Below the pieces are notes generated by a model that was not told the origin of the DNA, made no database searches, and saw nothing but the letters and a program-made list of their open reading frames with translations. DNA of 64,000 nucleotides from Pieris napi (taxonomy: Eukaryota; Arthropoda; Insecta; Lepidoptera; Pieridae): NCBI RefSeq assembly GCF_905475465.1, contig NC_062249.1:5282501-5346500 (forward strand). Reading direction: 5' to 3'. This document shows positions 58,691 to 64,000 of this stretch, piece after piece; position 1 is the first letter of the stretch; each line of letters begins with the position of its first letter. Made by a program: the position numbers and the translations under genes.

Positions 58691-61588
58691 TCCTAAAGCC
58701 TCTCCTAAAATATGTAAGAATTAAATGTCATATTTAATTATTTTAATCAATATTCTTTATAATATAATCAGAAACAATAAACTCGTGTATTGATATCAAT
58801 CTACGCACGAGCTTATCCTTTTCATCTTAACCAAAAACAATAGCAGATAATTGCGATCACAGGTTACAATTACGATGTTCTGTCAGTCACAGGGCTGGAT
58901 CGTTGCCAGACACCTGCCTTCAGCTATCAACTCGCATACCATACAATAAAGTCAAATTTTAGATATTCCCACTTACTTTAATTAAATTATCTTACGCAAT
59001 TTGACGTGAGATTGATCGGTATTTTTAGTATCAGGTATTTTTATTGCTTTACGGGCGTTTAAATAGTTATTGTTGTTATGTGATGAGAGTTGGGTGATTC
59101 TTTTGCATAATTTCGTAAATCTAAAGTTTAATAGGTTTTTATGTCACTATTTTCTATTATTAATACCTAACTATTTTCACATTCTAGTATTTTAAATAAA
59201 TGTTCTGTGGAGCAATAGCTGAGCTAAAGGGTTTCATGCCCGTTTTATTTTATATTACCATGTAGCTTTTTTTCATAAATTTACTATCCGAAACACAAAG
59301 ATGCAAAAAGATTTCCCAATTTGAATCAGTTAGTGAGATTAATAATTTCAAACAGAGAATATTTAGATGAATAATATGTACAATAGAATTATTTTTTGTA
59401 TGGAAGGCATTCTGTGCACAAACATACTTTTGAATATTATTCACGTATTAAACTTTACTACATATATGTAAAATATATGCGTTCGTATTATAAAAGAATT
59501 CTATTTCTCGATTACTTACCTATACTGGACAAAACTCGAAAATAGAAAATGGGAGTACCTACCCAAATTGGACACAATAATGTACCTCCTTACTTTGTAG
59601 GGTTATTTATCAACTGAATGTGGAAACACTATGATACAGTATTTGCTTCGAATAAAAAGAGTAAGAAATATAAATTTATACGATCATAACTATCCATACT
59701 TGGCTTATGAAATTGAAAAGTTTTATACTAGTTAATTTTTTTAACATCGTGTAGCTCCTGTGTATTCGTGTATCTTAGTAAGATTTTTGCGACCTCTTAA
59801 CCAATAATCGTTATAATCCACACAATTTAAATGCTATCATCATTTTATAGTGTTTATGCATAGATGGTCGCTGAATGACTTCATTATATAATTAAAGGAT
59901 ACATAGGATACAACTACTATTTATTTAATATATATAATAGTTTAATTAAATTAAGAATAAATTTAACAACCGATTGGCATTTAAATATAAATTAAATGGC
60001 TACAAGTGTATGAACATTGTAATGATATTAATGAGTTCATATATCACTGTAGTGCAATCAAATTGTCTAAACGAACATAAGGTGTCGCTCACAACGTTAA
60101 ATATGATTTAGTAAATGGACAGGAAAACAAAAGAATATGTTGACGTTTCACCTATCAATGTCTGTCAACGGGCTAATTATCTGTGTTAAATAGACTGATT
60201 GACGTTTGAATTGTTTAAATGAAATGCAGCGTTTATTTTCATATACCTAATTCCTTTTTTTTTGGTTTCACCGTGTAAAGACTTAGAACATTGGCGGAAT
60301 TGTGATTTACACAGATGTCGCCATTATAAATAAAGTGAAGTGAAGTGAATTCCTTTTTTGTAGAGGCTTTTTTGAAAGCGTAATGTAGAGTGATGTCAAT
60401 TTATATATATTTAAAGGATTTTTAAAGAAAAAAATAAAAAGTTGATTTTATTACCCAAAAGTGTGCCCAATTCAGCCTGCTTAGTTGCTATCTTACGGTA
60501 CTTGATTTCAGTAAAGATAGAGTCAATTTATTCATTACAGACAATCAAAACATACGTCAATTTATAACTGTTGGTCTAGATATTTACAATGCGACCAGTC
60601 TAAAAAGATGATGTTTACGCTAAGTACATAAGTAGTAGACTTATATATAATAGCAGCCCTAAATATTTACCATTTGAATTTGCCTATCCTGTACGTAAGT
60701 AGGTACTCCTACTATAGAAGCTTTTTATTCATTTTAGATTCCTATAAAGATGATCTCTATAGATAAGGCTCCTTGTTATAATATGTTGATAGTAGAATAT
60801 AAAATAGTCTTATAGTCTGATAATGCCAGCCTCTCACACGCTTGCTCTGTTATGCTGCGTTATTATTAATGACAATGCAAATAGAACAATCCTATTAAGC
60901 GCGCGCGCACGTGTAGCACATTTGTAGAATTATGTTGGAATATGATTACAGAAAAATATTACTACTGTTTACGAGGTATTTTTCTAAGAGTAAACAATTC
61001 AATAATAAAAATAGTCACATTTGAAACTTGAGTCACTTATATTAGTTTTTTGTTTCGCTTGGGATATGCAAGACGCATTTTGAATTTGATTACATTTTTG
61101 CCAATTTTATTTATTAGTTTACCAGTACCAATTTTAGAATTTCTTAGTGAGTGTTATGTGCGTATTGTGAACTATTCAAAGTATTAGTTGTTATAATTTT
61201 TTTTTTATTATGTCCACCGTAATTGTCATGTATTTTAGAATAGGATAGATTGTATATTATACTGTAGGTATAAGATATAATGTATGATGTAGTTAAAACA
61301 TAAATAAATGAACCCGTGGGTAATTACTTAATTAATTCCGTAATAAATAGTTATCAATATGTATTTCATAGAAACTTCTAGGAAATGCCGACCGCTTAGT
61401 CGCAAGACATAAATAATGTACGTGGGATTAAAATGTGCGGTATAATCGTTTTACTTACAATTTAATGTTTCCTATAGTTTACGATATTTTGTTGTTATTT
61501 CTGTTTTTGATGGACAGACATCCGAACGACGGAGGAAATGACATATTTAAGACCGGAAGGCGTTTAATTCCATGCACTATATTTAAAA

Positions 61589-61840
61589 ATCTCTCATCCC
61601 TAAGGTCATAGGTTAGATTGGCTTTGCACCAATGGACTTTCTGTCTATGTGCGCATTTAATACTCGCTCGTCCGGTGAACGAAAACATCGTGAGGAAACC
61701 AGCATGCCTGAAAAAGTCGACGGCATGTCTCAGATCCAGAAGGCTGATCACCTACTTGCCTATTAGAACAAACAAATTATCACGAATCATACAAACACCT
61801 GAGGCCCAGATCTAAAAGGTTGTAGCGCCACTGGTTTTAT
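61589..61840 (+). repeat. tRNA-derived SINE, most complete reference copy
   Basis: Order of landmarks: ctctcatccctaaggtcata (tRNA-like B-box region), accaatggactttctgtcta, a gaaaacatcgtgaggaaacc block, aaaagtcgacggc, ggctgatcacctacttgcct and ggttgtagcgccactgg. It lets the half copies at 9223, 21790, 32826, 47333 and 58558 be recognised as one family. Confidence 0.7.
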
Positions 61841-63453
61841 ATAAGTGCACATTATATTAAAAGCAAGTCCTGAAATTCAGTGTTTTTTTGTTATTTGATT
61901 AGTATTGTACAAAACTCGCCGAAATTTCTGTATGAGATATCTTTATTTTTTCTACTGGATAACTCGAGTAGGTACTAACACTTTAAAATTAAACGATATT
62001 ACTTTATTAAAGGAGACAGATTTTATCTAACTTAAGTTCCACATTTATAATCGTAAGTACATTACTTGGCATTAAAACAACATTACTTTATTCTAGGTAT
62101 AAAAATATATATTCCTCTTTTTATTGTTGAAATTTCTCAGCTGATATTTTCAAATACAAGTGCTTACAATGTTTAAACTTTACTCTTAAATATATTATGA
62201 AACATTCTTGCTCAGTAAAATAAATAACATTCATTTGTTTTAGATATAGTTAAATAACAGTCAAAATAGAGGTTGTTCTACATATACGTTCAGGTTTTTA
62301 AAATCATAAGGTAGTGAATTTCCGAGACTTGGGATGTGTGATAATGGGATAGATTTTCTTGTATGAGTTAGTTTCTTTTTTGTTTAAATTCAGACTTTGA
62401 TAGAAATATTAAGATATAAGTAAAATAAATTCTACAATAAATAGAGTATGGGATATTTATAAAGTAGACAATCGATAAACAATCTAGAAATCTAGAGTTT
62501 AGAGAATCAGTCGAAGGTAACTGACTGCTAACTCCATCTAGAGGTGATTTTATAAAAATAAGGTTTATTAAACACCCCGCCATCTATTAGACATTCTATG
62601 AAACTTATGAGTCTGTACTCGAACCACGGCTGAAAACGTTTTCAGACACTGAATCTATCGCTTAGCGGCGCCTACAGGATTTATTTTCAGTGAACTTGGT
62701 CCCGAAATAGTTCAGTTTGACATGTGTACAGTCGCAACATGTAGCTTTTTATTTGCGATATTGGCGAAATTTAAAAATAAAACCGATTTAGAGTCTTGAT
62801 CTATGAAAGTCAACATGGATTCAGGGTAATTATGGGTTGTGATAGTTTTGAATTTGCTCGACCGTTAACCGTATTGTAATCTCGTAGACATGCTTTTGTT
62901 TTGACATTTTATAACCTCTGTGATTTGTTTTTGTTCCTAATACCTATGAAGCACAGACAAATACTTACTAATATATATTATACGACTAAATATAGGTGTT
63001 TTTATGAGTTGAAATTATAAATGTATTAGTTTTAGCAAATATATACAAAATAAAAAATAGCAAATGAGTATAATATTTTTGAACTATGTATATTCGACCG
63101 GTAAATAATTTATAGTTTCGCGACTATTTAGTAGAACAATAACTAAATAAATAACTCGTCAAGCAAATAAATGCCAATAGGTCGTTCAATAGTTATAAAT
63201 ACATTTTAAGCAATGACAAACATAATTTATTTCTCAGTTTGTAAAAAAAATGTCTAGTATATTCAGATCCCTCTAATGATGAAAAAATTACTATAATATA
63301 TTTTAATTATTTTTACAGTATTATGTTATTAAAATATACGTTTAGGACTACATAATAAATAATGTCGACACATTTCTGCCTTTATGTTTTAGCAGCTTTT
63401 TTTAAATTTCACACACACTTACCTTACCTCATATATCTCTTATATTTTCACAG

Positions 63454-63566
63454 AGGCAGTGGAAAAAACCTAAGTGGTGGGAGTGACCCCTGCTGGTACA
63501 TCGACTCAGCATACGCGTCATCACTTAAGGTCTCCTTGCGTCTACCTACTAGACAATTTTTAGAAG
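63454..63566 (+). CDS. Candidate internal exon of an unidentified plus-strand gene
   Basis: A TTTTCACAG acceptor precedes 63454 and a GTAAGG donor follows 63566. The 113-base exon is open in one frame: GSGKNLSGGSDPCWYIDSAY, then ASSLKVSLRLPTRQFLE. Composition is richer in C and G than the flanks. I do not recognise the family and no neighbouring exon was found in the window, so the gene would extend in both directions through large introns or beyond 64000. Confidence 0.45.
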
Positions 63567-64000
63567 GTAAGGTAACCTGAAGAAAAAGAAAAATCCTATA
63601 GATAGAATAGGTGTTATAAGACTCCCATGTTTAAATGTTATAATAGCTTGTAGCTATAATCAGCATTAATATCTACTTTTCACTTATTGGAAATAAGGCC
63701 TATTAGTATATCACATTTGAATAAACCGGCGCGTGCCCAAATTAATATTAAATACAAAGTAAAAGTCTCGCCGTTTAGTTAAGAAATGTACCTTCATAAA
63801 GAATATTTTAAAACTTTTTCAGATTTATACCAACCTTGCTATCGCCAAAGTGATCTTATAAGATTCGTTATGGGTATGTCAATACCTAAACCCCTTGAAT
63901 CCAATTCAAACAAAGGCTAAAGTGGCAATGTCTTTAATAATATTTTTATTACTAAAATCCCGCATAACATTTCATGGTGTGACCCTTTATATATTTGTTT
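63567..64000. other. Non-coding end of window
   Basis: AT-rich sequence after the candidate exon, presumably its downstream intron. No feature recognised. Confidence 0.4.

Larger units (their letters stand above)
45450..63453. other. Long non-coding stretch upstream of Magi, no gene recognised
   Basis: It begins with the presumed Magi 5' UTR and promoter (45450 to about 45700, not resolved). Beyond the listed repeats it is AT-rich with short open frames and no recognisable protein. I see nothing definite in 45.7-47.3, 48.8-52.1, 52.3-54.1, 58.7-61.5 and 61.9-63.4 kb. It may include long introns or a distal untranslated exon of the plus-strand gene suggested at 63454. Confidence 0.55.

Overview
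The window is nuclear DNA from an insect, most likely a moth or butterfly. It is AT-rich, its genes have short exons with GT/AG introns, and it carries many copies of dispersed families I associate with Lepidoptera: tRNA-derived SINEs, short Helitron-like elements and MITEs with long inverted ends. I could not name a species. No bacterial, viral, CRISPR, rRNA or convincing tRNA gene was seen.

Layout. (1) 1-15.6 kb, minus strand: the 5' part of an inositol 1,4,5-trisphosphate receptor gene (Itpr). Nine coding exons give residues 1-370; the rest of the gene lies beyond position 1. (2) 10125-15179, inside Itpr's first coding intron and on the same strand: an apparently complete P-element-like DNA transposon. 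It has matching terminal inverted repeats, an exact 8-bp target-site duplication, and a three-exon gene for an 899-residue THAP-domain transposase with no visible break. (3) 15.6-26.5 kb: no recognised gene, repeats only. (4) 26550-28921, plus strand: a five-exon secreted S1-family serine protease homologue that has lost both the catalytic His (now Tyr) and Ser (now Ala). (5) 31542-45449, minus strand: a complete 21-exon Magi-type scaffold gene (two WW and four PDZ domains, 1020 residues) with an in-frame tandem repeat in one exon and many repeats in its introns. (6) 45.5-64 kb: mostly non-coding with repeats, plus one isolated plausible plus-strand exon near 63.5 kb from a gene I could not identify.

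The gene models were built by hand from reading frame, splice phase and family resemblance. In each of the four models every exon junction keeps the frame, which is the main internal check. The cellular genes have no obvious shared pathway: one is an ER calcium channel, one a secreted pseudo-protease and one a junctional scaffold. The most notable object is the intact P-like transposon inside Itpr.
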